Shown here one piece after another: positions 48,283 to 57,189 of a stretch of 64,000 nucleotides of DNA. The stretch comes from JALZHR01 sp036388475. Lineage in GTDB: Bacteria; Acidobacteriota; Blastocatellia; Pyrinomonadales; Pyrinomonadaceae. The position numbers were made by a program, and so were the translations under genes. The notes beneath the pieces were generated by a model that ran no database searches, was not told where the DNA came from, and saw only the letters and a list, made by a program, of their open reading frames with translations. Positions within the stretch are counted from its first letter, which is position 1. The number at the start of each line of letters is the position of its first letter. The stretch is from assembly GCA_036388475.1 (NCBI GenBank), contig DASVRT010000119.1, positions 1 through 64,000 of the forward strand, in the 5' to 3' direction.

Positions 48283-51200
48283 TTACTGCACGTATGCCGC
48301 CGGAATCGGAACGTCTCCGTTTGCGCCGAAATGTTCGACGGTGTAGGAATTCGTCGTGCTGCGGAAGATATACCAATTGCCGTCCGACGGGCGGAAGACG
48401 GCGAAATCCGTCTTGCCGTCGCGGTCGAAATCGCCCGGCACGGGTTTATCGCCGCCGGTGCCCCATTTGAAGGCTTTCAGCGAATTGTCCGAGCTTTTCC
48501 AGACATACCAGACGCCGTCCGACGGGCGGAAAACCGTGAAATCAGCCTGCTTGTCGCCGTCAAAATCGCCGACGAGCGGAACGTCGCCGTGCTGACCGAA
48601 TTTGAAGCCCTGAAGATTGCCGGTCGTGCTCCGGCGGACATACCAGGTTCCGTCCGACGGGCGAAAGACGGTTACATCGGCTAAGCCGTCACCGTCGAAA
48701 TCGCCCGCCAGCGGAGTATCGCCGTCAGTCCCCCACTGAATGGCGATAAATTGATTGTCCGTGCTGCCCAGGATATACCAGTAACCGTTCGACGGGCGGA
48801 AGACGGCGAAATCCGTTTTGCCGTCGCCGTCAAAATCGCCGGCGGCGGGTTTATCCGTCGCGATGCCGAACTGCACGGCGCGAACCTGCCCGTTCGAGCT
48901 TTGAGCGATATACCACGTTCCGTCAGACGGGCGATAAACCGCTAAATCGGTTTTGCGGTCGCCGTCGTAGTTGCCGGGAACGGCGATGTCGCCGAAGCTG
49001 CCGCCGCCGAAACGCGTGCCCGTGTAGGTATTGTCGCTGGAACGAAGCACGTGCCAATCGCCGGTTTCCGGTCGCCAGACGGCAAGGTCGCTTCTGCCGT
49101 CGCCGTCGAATTCCGAAGGCTGAACCTGCATCGTGCCGGTGAAATCGCCTGTCTGACTCGTCGCCGGATTGAAATAAATTCGCTGGCGCGGCGAGAATGT
49201 GTAATCCATCTTCGACGCCCGCAGAATATAATTGCCAAAGGTCGCGACATTCGGAATCGTGTAGTTTCCGCTGGCGTCGGTCGTCACGGTCGCGACGGGC
49301 GGCTGCGGATTTTCCTCGTCTTCCGGGTAATTTCTCAATTCGAGCGTGACGCCTTCGATGCCGACGCTGTTGCGATCGACGATTCTGCCCGAGATGCCGA
49401 CCGGCGCGGGCGGATTGACCGTGATGTCGATGAAAACGCTGGTGATGAATCCGCCGTTGTCGCGAGCCTGCGCCCAGAGCCTGTATTCGCCCGGACGATT
49501 CGGCTGCCACGGAGCGTTAAACGTGCCGTTGTTCGACTGTCCAATCGACGTGGACTGGCTGTTGCCGACCGCCGAAACCGTCAGATGCACTATCGTTCCG
49601 TCGGGGTCGGTCGCGGTGACATTTACGGGAATTGCCGCCGGCATTGTAAAGACCGCGCCGTTTGTCGGACTGTTAATCGTCACGCCCGGCGATTGATTCG
49701 GCACGGTAGAGGCGAAATCAATATCGAGATTGTCCCCGGTCGCGTTGGTCACGCTGAACGACGCCGGCAGGAACGTCAATTCGCCGACGCCCTGCGGCGT
49801 AATCGTGTAATTTCCGCCCGCCGGAAGATTGAAAAATCCGTATGCGCCCGTCGAGAGAGAAATCGAAGTCTGGTTAACCGGGCTTCCATTCGCCGTTCCG
49901 GTCAGGTTCACCCTGATGCCCTGCATCGGAGCGCCATTAGGATTGGTTATATCGCCTTGCAGACGAACCGTCGTCACCGGCGCGTTGACCGTCACGCCGA
50001 CAGGCTGTGAATCGGTAATCGCGCCGGTCGAATCGGCGGCGCGCGCGAAATACTCGTAATTGCCTGCTGCCACGCCGGTTAATTGATGCTCGTAAGGCGC
50101 GGTCGTGTCGGTTGTCAGCAAAGCGACTTGCGCGCCCTGCTGCCGATAAAACTCGACTTTCGTAATCGTGCCCGCGCCGCTCGCCGCGTTCGCCGCGAGA
50201 TTAATGGCGGCGGGCGCGGTAAACGTTTGTCCGGCGCTCGGGCTGGTCATCGCCACATTAATCTGCGTGACCTGCGTTCCCCAGAAGTTTTCGTTTTCCC
50301 GGTGTATGTAGCCGAGATAATTGATGACTCTGTTTTGCGGCTCAAAAGTGTATTGGGCGGAAACAGGCGTAATCGTCACGCTGTCGTCAACGGTCGCACC
50401 GAAATCCGTAAACAGGTAATTACCGTTTGAATCGGTCGTCGTCGTCGCCGAGACGTTCGGATTGCTGGAACTGGTCAGATTAAGCGCGATATTCGGAATC
50501 GGAGCGTTTGCCGTCAGGTTGAAGATTCGTCCCGCAATCCGGTGATTTATCGGATTGACGACGAGGCTCACCGGCGGCGAAGTCAGAGACTCGCCCTGCG
50601 AATTGTAAACCTTCGCCGTAACCGTGTAATTTCCCGTCTGCATCACGCGCCAGCTCGTAGACCAGGGCGCGCCGGTGCGTCTGCCGATGAGATTGTTGTT
50701 CTGGTCGTAAAATTCCAGAATTCTGACCGACGACGAAACGCTGGCGGTCAAAGGAACATCGCTGCCCTGAGCAAAAGTTTGTCCTTCGGTCGGGCTGGTT
50801 ATCGAAACGCTCAAGCCCGCCGCGTCGTTGACGAAAACGTGAACCACCGGCGTCGAAACGCCGCGCAAGCCTTTCGAGTCGGTCGGAATTGCATTCAAAG
50901 ACCAGGTTCCGACCGGAACATTCGTCCACGTAAATTCATAAGGCGCGGTCGTGTCCGTTCCCAGAGGAATATTGCCGAGCGTGCTGTGATAAGCGACAAA
51001 ATCGACTTTTGTAATCGGGTCGCCGTCCGGGTCGGAAGCCGTCGCCTGAATCGTGATTGAAGCGGGCGCGCTGTAATTCGTGCCGTGCGCCGGAGCGGTG
51101 ACGACGCCGACCGGCGCTTCATTATTCAGAATCGTAAAATCGGCGAATTGATTTGCGCTTAAGTTATTAAAAGATGCACTTTCAGGGTCGGTCAGAAAGC

Positions 51201-53667
51201 CGGTTTTCTTAACTGTAACCGTGTAATTTCCGCCCGCCGGAAGATTGCCGAAAAAGTATGGAATCACACCGCTCCCGTTTCCGTAAGGCAGAATGACGGA
51301 GCGATTAATCGTGCCTGTAACCGTCACGACAATCGGCTGGTAATTGCCGTACTGCGTCGGGTCGGTGACCGTTCCGCTGATGTTGTAATGCTGGACGTTT
51401 TCGTCGGTCGGAGCGATTTTCAGCACGAAAGCGTCTTTGCCTGAACTGGTGCTGGTCGGCTCGCCTTTCATCGGCTGGAAAGAATTAGGCGTCACGATAA
51501 TCGAAGTTGTATGTCCCGTGATGTAAGCGCTGTCCGCGCCGTCAACCGCCAAATCATACGCGCCGCCCTGACCTAAAAGCGTCGAGAAAACGAGCGCCGT
51601 CGCGTCGGTGTTAAAGCGCGTTAAGAAAATCGTGCCGTTCGTGCCGTTAATCGAATTTTTGAGCGGAAAGTTTGCGCCGCTTAAAGTTTCGCCGGTCACA
51701 AATGCGCTGTTGTCCGCGCCTAAACCGACGGCGAAAGGCTCGTCTTTTCCCGCGCCGCCGTAAAATGTCGAATAAACCAGCGCCGAGCCTGCCGGATTGA
51801 ATTTCGTCAAAAATCCGTCCGCGCCGCCGTTAAACGTCCGGTCAAACGCGCCAGCCGTGGTCGGAAATCCGCCGTTTTCGGTTTGTCCGGTCGCGTATAC
51901 GTTTCCGGTTAAATCAACCGCGACGCCTTTGACGCGGTCCGACTGCAAGCCGCCGCCGAGGAAAGTTCCGAAAACCAGCGCGTTTCCTGCTGCGTTCAAC
52001 TTGGCGACAAAGCCTTCGACACCGCCGCTCGTTGCCGGTTGAAACGCTCCGGGCGTCGTCGCGAATTGCATTGCCGCCGTTCCGCCGACGACGGCGTTTC
52101 CGTCAGCATCGAGCGCGACATCGTTGATGCCCGTATTCGGAAAAAGCGTCGAATAAATCGCGCTGCCGGCGGCGGAAAATTTAACTATGTAGCCGCCGCT
52201 GTAGGAGACTCCGGGACAGCCTTGCGGCGTGTCGCAAAGTCTTTCTTTATAAGCGCCCGGCGTCGTCGGAAAGTTTGCCGAGCCGGTATTTCCGGCAAAA
52301 AACGCGTCGCCCGTTGCCGGATTAACCGCGATTTTGCTGCCCGCGCCGGTGCTCGTGCCTAAATAAGTCGAATAAATAATCGCCGAGCCGGTGGAATTTA
52401 ATTTGGCGGCGAAATTCATATCGATATTGTTGTAGGTCGAGCTGTAAGCGTTAACCAGCGGGAAGTCCGGAGACATCGTCGAGCCGCTCAGCAGAACGTT
52501 TCCGCTCGCGTCAACCGCGACGCCCGAACCCGTCTCATTGCCGTTGCGCCCGCCGAAATACGTCGAGTAAACGATTGCCGTTCCCGTCGGATTAACTTTC
52601 GTCACAAAAGCGTCATACCAATAGGAATTCGGCGCGTCTTCGCGCGGCAGCATAACGGGTTTGACGGTTCCGGCAGTCGTCGGAAAATCGCGCGAAGCCG
52701 CCGTGCCGACGATGTAAGCGTTGCCGCCCGAATCGACCGCGATTGAGCGCCCTTCGTCGAAAATGCTTCCGCCGAGATAACTGCCGTAAGCGAGAATCGG
52801 GTCGATGACGAGTTCTTTTGATTTATCGTAGCCGGCGATTTTGAAAGTTACGCGATAGCTTTTTTCGGTTTTGGTTTTCGCGGTCAGACGCGCCGCCTGC
52901 TCTTCGATTATCGCGTAGGCGCTGGCGATTTCTTTTCTTTCGCCGTCGATGTTTTGATAAACGACCGGCGCGTGCTGGCGAAGTGTTCCGACTTCGGTTT
53001 CCAATAATAAATCGCCGGATTGTTTGTCGATTCGGGCGGATTTGACGCCGTCGAATTTCAGTTTGATTTGATTCGGGTCGGCATCGGGGCGAACGAGAAA
53101 GTCGTATTCGAGCCGTTGATTATTTCCGTAATAGACGAGATCGACGCCGTTGTAAATTTGCTCGTATTTGACTTTCGAGTAATTCGGAACGTCCGATTGC
53201 CATTTGGCGGAATCGTTGCCGACAAAATAATTCGATTTGCTTGCGGTTTCGTCCAAGCCCGCGGATTGCGGCGCTTCGTTTGCGCCTTCAATCTGCATTT
53301 TCACGATTGCGCGCTTGTCCTGCGCTTTATTTTTTCCGCGTTTCTGCAAAGACAAAACGGCTTCTTTTTCGGTCAGAAAAAGCGCGTAGCCGTGACCGCG
53401 AGCGAGAAATTTCACCTGCGCGTCGGTTTGTCCGAGATTCGGCTCGAAATGAAGCGGCAGCTTGCCGTAAGCATCGACGATTTTTTGTTTATCAATCTCT
53501 GCGCCGTCGGTGTTGGTCGGCGCCGTCGGAGAATTGTTTTCGATTAATGTCCGTTCGGCGATTGGCGGGGAATCGGTAATTGCAGAATGATTAAAAAAAT
53601 GTATTAAAACAAAAAGCAGCGAGGCGAGAAGCGCGCCCGCCAACGCAATTTTTTTAAAACTGTTCAT
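48283..53667 (-). CDS. Giant surface protein: SBBP propeller, Ig-like and FG-GAP domains
   Basis: 1794 residues. An N-terminal membrane segment (IALAGALLASLLFVLIHFF) leads into a domain with LHFEPNLGQTDAQVKFLARG (20 residues) that opens many SBBP proteins. From about residue 300 to 750 are SBBP beta-propeller repeats with DSGGNAYIVGTA and VDASGNVLLSGST motifs; then carboxypeptidase-regulatory-like and Ig-like domains (about 760-1500, with TVTDSDGNY-type turns); and last six FG-GAP repeats from residue 1519 (EFDGDGRSDLAVWRPETGDW), ending ..GDVPIPAAYVQ. It is likely displayed on the cell surface, perhaps an adhesin. It lies inside the split helicase locus, on the same strand as both halves. Confidence 0.93.
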   Translation of the reverse strand: MNSFKKIALAGALLASLLFVLIHFFNHSAITDSPPIAERTLIENNSPTAPTNTDGAEIDKQKIVDAYGKLPLHFEPNLGQTDAQVKFLARGHGYALFLTEKEAVLSLQKRGKNKAQDKRAIVKMQIEGANEAPQSAGLDETASKSNYFVGNDSAKWQSDVPNYSKVKYEQIYNGVDLVYYGNNQRLEYDFLVRPDADPNQIKLKFDGVKSARIDKQSGDLLLETEVGTLRQHAPVVYQNIDGERKEIASAYAIIEEQAARLTAKTKTEKSYRVTFKIAGYDKSKELVIDPILAYGSYLGGSIFDEGRSIAVDSGGNAYIVGTAASRDFPTTAGTVKPVMLPREDAPNSYWYDAFVTKVNPTGTAIVYSTYFGGRNGNETGSGVAVDASGNVLLSGSTMSPDFPLVNAYSSTYNNIDMNFAAKLNSTGSAIIYSTYLGTSTGAGSKIAVNPATGDAFFAGNTGSANFPTTPGAYKERLCDTPQGCPGVSYSGGYIVKFSAAGSAIYSTLFPNTGINDVALDADGNAVVGGTAAMQFATTPGAFQPATSGGVEGFVAKLNAAGNALVFGTFLGGGLQSDRVKGVAVDLTGNVYATGQTENGGFPTTAGAFDRTFNGGADGFLTKFNPAGSALVYSTFYGGAGKDEPFAVGLGADNSAFVTGETLSGANFPLKNSINGTNGTIFLTRFNTDATALVFSTLLGQGGAYDLAVDGADSAYITGHTTSIIVTPNSFQPMKGEPTSTSSGKDAFVLKIAPTDENVQHYNISGTVTDPTQYGNYQPIVVTVTGTINRSVILPYGNGSGVIPYFFGNLPAGGNYTVTVKKTGFLTDPESASFNNLSANQFADFTILNNEAPVGVVTAPAHGTNYSAPASITIQATASDPDGDPITKVDFVAYHSTLGNIPLGTDTTAPYEFTWTNVPVGTWSLNAIPTDSKGLRGVSTPVVHVFVNDAAGLSVSITSPTEGQTFAQGSDVPLTASVSSSVRILEFYDQNNNLIGRRTGAPWSTSWRVMQTGNYTVTAKVYNSQGESLTSPPVSLVVNPINHRIAGRIFNLTANAPIPNIALNLTSSSNPNVSATTTTDSNGNYLFTDFGATVDDSVTITPVSAQYTFEPQNRVINYLGYIHRENENFWGTQVTQINVAMTSPSAGQTFTAPAAINLAANAASGAGTITKVEFYRQQGAQVALLTTDTTAPYEHQLTGVAAGNYEYFARAADSTGAITDSQPVGVTVNAPVTTVRLQGDITNPNGAPMQGIRVNLTGTANGSPVNQTSISLSTGAYGFFNLPAGGNYTITPQGVGELTFLPASFSVTNATGDNLDIDFASTVPNQSPGVTINSPTNGAVFTMPAAIPVNVTATDPDGTIVHLTVSAVGNSQSTSIGQSNNGTFNAPWQPNRPGEYRLWAQARDNGGFITSVFIDITVNPPAPVGISGRIVDRNSVGIEGVTLELRNYPEDEENPQPPVATVTTDASGNYTIPNVATFGNYILRASKMDYTFSPRQRIYFNPATSQTGDFTGTMQVQPSEFDGDGRSDLAVWRPETGDWHVLRSSDNTYTGTRFGGGSFGDIAVPGNYDGDRKTDLAVYRPSDGTWYIAQSSNGQVRAVQFGIATDKPAAGDFDGDGKTDFAVFRPSNGYWYILGSTDNQFIAIQWGTDGDTPLAGDFDGDGLADVTVFRPSDGTWYVRRSTTGNLQGFKFGQHGDVPLVGDFDGDKQADFTVFRPSDGVWYVWKSSDNSLKAFKWGTGGDKPVPGDFDRDGKTDFAVFRPSDGNWYIFRSTTNSYTVEHFGANGDVPIPAAYVQ

Positions 53668-53800
53668 AATGAGAAAACCTGTCTGAAATATGAAAATAAT
53701 TTGTTAACCGCTTTCACGGTCGCGAAATTAGCTCGAAAAAGACAGTCGGGCGTGAAATTTTTGAGATTTTTATTGAGATTTTTATATTGTTAAATTTCAA

Positions 53801-54685
53801 TTAATGTCTTCGTCGCTCGAAACGATTTTCTTCCTGTGCGAAACGCTCAAGCTCGGAATTAAATTTCCCCTGCTCATTAAATAACGGAAAAAGGCGCAAA
53901 TCCGGCGCGAGAAACGCGGCGCGAAGCTCGACGGGGCGCGAGCCGGCGCGATTGATGACGCGGACACGGACGCCGCGCACTTCTTCAATCCAGCGCGCAA
54001 ATTCGTCGGCGTTTCCGATAGTCGCCGACAAAAGCAGCAGGCGAATGCGCGGAGGGCTGAGAATAATCGCTTCTTCCCAGACGTGACCGCGGTCTTCGTC
54101 CGCCAGATAATGCGCTTCGTCCAGAATGACGAAATCCGTGCGCACCTGTTCGCCCTGCCGCAGCGCGTCGAAAAGCTGATTGCGATAAATTTCCGTGGTG
54201 CCGACGATTAAAGGCGCGTCCCAATTCTCTTTCCGGTCGCCGGTGAGGATGCCGACGTTTTCCGCGCCAAATTCAGCGGAAAATTCCGTGTACTTGGAAT
54301 TGGTCAGAGCCTTTAGAGGCGTCGTATACCAGGCACGTTGCCCGTTTTCTAAAAGCCTTCGGATTTCTTCGCGCGCAATCCAGGTTTTGCCGCTTCCCGT
54401 CGGCGCGGTGACCAGAACATCTTGCTTTTCAATGGCTTCGAGCGCCTCGATTTGAAAATCGTCCGGAACCAGCGGCTTCGGTTCGGGCGTTCCGATGCCG
54501 CTCAGAAGGTTTTCGACGCCGCGTTTTTGCTGCGCCGAATACTGCGGCTCGCCTTTCGCCGAACTTTTTTCTGCAAGTTCGCGTTTAAATTCACGTTCCT
54601 TTCCACGGTTGATGTCGGAACGCGCTTTATCGCGATTGGTCGGGCGCGATTCGCGCCGCCGGCGGTCATTTGATGAACGAGACAT
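53801..54685 (-). CDS. Split Ski2-like helicase, N-terminal half (RecA1)
   Basis: 294 residues with a charged N-terminus (SSNDRRRRESRPTNRDKARS), then Walker A VTAPTGSGKTWIAREEI, Walker B DEAHYLADEDRGHVWEEAI and motif III LLLLSATIGNADEFARWIEE (20 residues). It stops after ..ENRFERRRH, right in the linker that in Ski2-like proteins joins RecA1 to RecA2. Motifs IV-VI occur 6 kb away at 45857-47719. Alone it lacks the arginine finger and cannot be a working helicase. Confidence 0.88.
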   Translation of the reverse strand: MSRSSNDRRRRESRPTNRDKARSDINRGKEREFKRELAEKSSAKGEPQYSAQQKRGVENLLSGIGTPEPKPLVPDDFQIEALEAIEKQDVLVTAPTGSGKTWIAREEIRRLLENGQRAWYTTPLKALTNSKYTEFSAEFGAENVGILTGDRKENWDAPLIVGTTEIYRNQLFDALRQGEQVRTDFVILDEAHYLADEDRGHVWEEAIILSPPRIRLLLLSATIGNADEFARWIEEVRGVRVRVINRAGSRPVELRAAFLAPDLRLFPLFNEQGKFNSELERFAQEENRFERRRH

Positions 54686-54728
54686 AAAACGATTGTAAAT
54701 GTTTTGTTGTCAATTGTTAATAGTTTTT

Positions 54729-54815
54729 TCTTCGGTGGTAAGCGGAAAACGGTAAACGATAAGTTCGTTTCTTTGAAATTGCAGCTTATCGCTTACCGTT
54801 TAGCCCATACCACTG
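54729..54815. repeat. Heptamer-word inverted repeat
   Basis: GGTAAGC, GGAAAAC, GGTAAAC, GATAAGT on the left; CTTATCG, CTTACCG, TTTAGCC on the right. Upstream of the divergent gene pair. Confidence 0.88.
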
Positions 54816-54955
54816 ATTAACATTTGTTTCCAATCGCCGTTCAAAGATGCTAAAATAGCAAATTGCTTCACAACGATTTTTCGGTGTGAAGCGTCTAAGA
54901 AAGACGGCAAGCAGTTCAAAAGCCAGTCTTGGGAACAAGGGTTTTAAATATTTGT

Positions 54956-56338
54956 ATGGAAGAAAAAGAGCTTTTTCAGGATTACGAGTTAAAAAGTTGG
55001 GAACTCTCACCAAGAATCTATAAAATTCTCGGGATTGCTGCCGCTTTGCATTTATTCGGCTTCATCGTCATCGGGCAGGTGGATTTATTAGGCACCAAGG
55101 CTTGCGACAGTCCTTACGTCGGCAAAGTTTGTCAGGTTCTGGACGCCGCTTATGTCAGCAGCGTTCTGCTCGGCACGGAAACCGAGTTTTCCAGCCGCGA
55201 TTACAACAAAACGGAAATCGAGGAAGCGGACGTGACGTGGGTTGACGTCAGCGAGCAGTTTACATATCCTGCCGGTTATTTTAGCCAGTCGAATCCCGCG
55301 CCGGAGTTTGACCCGTCGCTGATGGGAATCGACCCGATGACCGGGATGACATCGTCGAACATTCCCGGAATTCCGGGCGGACTTATGACGTCGCCGTCAA
55401 CGCTCGACCCTAATCAACCGGCGATTCTGCCGACGCCGAATCCGAACGCGGTTCAGGGACCGCTTCCCGATTCGCCTTTTTCGACCGGCAGTAACCCGAC
55501 GATAAGCAGCCCGAAATTTCCGCGTCCGACGAGAACGCAGAAATTTCCGAGTATGAGACCGCCGAAACAAAAATCGCCGACCACGCTTCCGAATATCGAC
55601 GGACTAAATGCGAATCAGCAGACGGCGAATAAAGATAAAAATCCGAACGCCAATACAACGGCGAACAAAGAAAATAAAGCGAAGACCGAAACGCCGAACG
55701 GCGAAGAATCCAAGCTGTTTAACAAAAAGCCGCTGGAAGATTTCGGCGCCAAATACGGCGAAGCGATTTTGAAAAACGAGGTTGACATCAACGCGCCGTT
55801 TGAAATTACAGTAGAAGGCAAATTGGACGAAAACGGCAAATTGTTCAAATTGGACAGAAACGGTAAACAATTGCCGCTCGAAGTTAAAGTCAAAGAAGGC
55901 AGCGACCCCAAAATGGCTGAGGTGGCACGAGAAGCGATTTCGGCGTTCAGCGATTCGCAGCTTTTGCGTCCTTTGTATGAAGGAGGCGTGCGCGCTATAA
56001 CCATCACTTTTTCGCAGAATGAAAACAATCTGATGGCAATCATTCAATCGGACGCCGGAACAGCCAGCAAGGCGGGAAGCATTCAGAGCTTTGTCAACTT
56101 GGCTAAAAGAGGCGCGCTGCTGACAATGAAGGCGGATTCGGACGAAGCAAAATTAATCAGCAAAGCGGAAACCGCGACGCAAGGGAAAGTTTTTATTTTG
56201 AATTTCCTGATTCCGAATGAAGAAAAAGCGCCGATGATTAAGAAAAATCTGGAAAAGGTGCAGGAAAAGTTAAAAAATCAAAAACCGAACAGCGGCGTGG
56301 CGGAAACCGCCAACAAGGATGTAAGCTCGGCTAAGTAA
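54956..56338 (+). CDS. Membrane-anchored protein of unknown function, 460 residues
   Basis: Starts at ATG 54956. One membrane helix (KILGIAAALHLFGFIVIG, about residues 23-40) is followed by a 200-residue Pro/Ser/Asn/Thr-rich linker (PTRTQKFPSMRPPKQKSPTT, NANTTANKENKAKTETPNGE), then a folded domain of about 190 residues (FEITVEGKLDENGKLFKLDR onwards). The layout (helix, extended linker, C-terminal domain) recalls TonB-like energy transducers. The C-terminal domain is not recognised. It forms a two-gene operon with the next gene, 3 bp downstream. Confidence 0.75.
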   Translation: MEEKELFQDYELKSWELSPRIYKILGIAAALHLFGFIVIGQVDLLGTKACDSPYVGKVCQVLDAAYVSSVLLGTETEFSSRDYNKTEIEEADVTWVDVSEQFTYPAGYFSQSNPAPEFDPSLMGIDPMTGMTSSNIPGIPGGLMTSPSTLDPNQPAILPTPNPNAVQGPLPDSPFSTGSNPTISSPKFPRPTRTQKFPSMRPPKQKSPTTLPNIDGLNANQQTANKDKNPNANTTANKENKAKTETPNGEESKLFNKKPLEDFGAKYGEAILKNEVDINAPFEITVEGKLDENGKLFKLDRNGKQLPLEVKVKEGSDPKMAEVAREAISAFSDSQLLRPLYEGGVRAITITFSQNENNLMAIIQSDAGTASKAGSIQSFVNLAKRGALLTMKADSDEAKLISKAETATQGKVFILNFLIPNEEKAPMIKKNLEKVQEKLKNQKPNSGVAETANKDVSSAK

Positions 56339-56341
56339 AGC

Positions 56342-57070
56342 GTGACCAAAGGAAAAAATTACAATTCGATAGTTTTTCTGACGACCTTAAGCGTCTATCT
56401 CGGCTTGGTGCTGGCGGGCGGCGCGGGCGCGCCGCAGGTTTTGGCGCAGGCAGCTTTGACGCGCAATTTCGATATTAAAAGCGAGATTGTTGTCGAGGAC
56501 GATTTGGACAAAAAGCCGGACGAAGATTTATTCGCTGAATCAATAGTTGAGCTTGTCAGAAAATTAGACGCGTTTTCAAACGACAAAAAATTTGATTGGG
56601 AAGCCGAAACAAACTTAAATGTCAAAGATTTAATCTTTTGTGAAAGCAATAATTTTCCGTCTTATCTCGCCACGAGCAAACACGGCACCAGCGTATTTAA
56701 CAGAAATGTGAGCGGCGTTTTTGACAAAGCCGGCATTCGAATCGGAAGCAAACTTTTGAGGAAAAAATCCGATTCCGGGCTGGGAGAGTTTTATTCAAGC
56801 CTTCCCGAAACTGTAAATTTTAGTTTTTGGGTTGAAAATAAAAGTCTTACTATCGAAGCTCAAATCAATCTGAAAACGGAAGCTGCCGCTCGGAGTTTCG
56901 CTGATTTAATAGCCGCATATCTTTCGCAAACCGAATCTCTGAAGCTTGGAAGCGGAACAAAAATCATTGCGGAAAACACAAAATCTAAAGCCGACGGAAC
57001 AAAAGTTCTCATCGCCACGCGTCTGCCGCGCGGCTCGATAGATTCGCTTCTCGCCAAAAACGCAAACTAG
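56342..57070 (+). CDS. Exported protein of unknown function, 242 residues
   Basis: Starts at GTG 56342, 3 bp after the stop of the previous gene. Signal peptide (SIVFLTTLSVYLGLVLAGGA) then a soluble domain with DLDKKPDEDLFAESIVELVR and VNFSFWVENKSLTIEAQINL (20 residues). Function unknown. Probably an envelope partner of the preceding membrane-anchored protein. Confidence 0.72.
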   Translation: MTKGKNYNSIVFLTTLSVYLGLVLAGGAGAPQVLAQAALTRNFDIKSEIVVEDDLDKKPDEDLFAESIVELVRKLDAFSNDKKFDWEAETNLNVKDLIFCESNNFPSYLATSKHGTSVFNRNVSGVFDKAGIRIGSKLLRKKSDSGLGEFYSSLPETVNFSFWVENKSLTIEAQINLKTEAAARSFADLIAAYLSQTESLKLGSGTKIIAENTKSKADGTKVLIATRLPRGSIDSLLAKNAN

Positions 57071-57189
57071 GCGGCGAGCGCAAGCGAACGAGTCCAATCT
57101 TTCCTAAAACAACTCGCCCGAACTTTAATAATTAACAATTTTATGAGCTAATAGCGGTTTGCTTTTTAGCTTGCCTAAGAGAGGAATTT

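Larger units (their letters stand above)
47714..53806. other. 6.1-kb segment interrupting a helicase gene
   Basis: If one Arg codon (AGA, present at both junctions) is counted once, removal of this segment restores one open frame between the N half at 53801-54685 and the C half at 45857-47719. The segment holds the large surface protein gene, a 21-bp array and a hairpin. No transposase, integrase, tRNA or terminal inverted repeat is visible; only the 3-bp AGA is shared at the ends. Insertion, rearrangement or assembly error are all possible. Confidence 0.6.

Noticed and set aside
48283..53667. The giant surface protein as a transposon cargo with terminal repeats
   Set aside because: I compared both flanks of the segment by eye and found only a 3-bp match at the helicase junctions; no inverted ends or transposase, so it is not called a mobile element.
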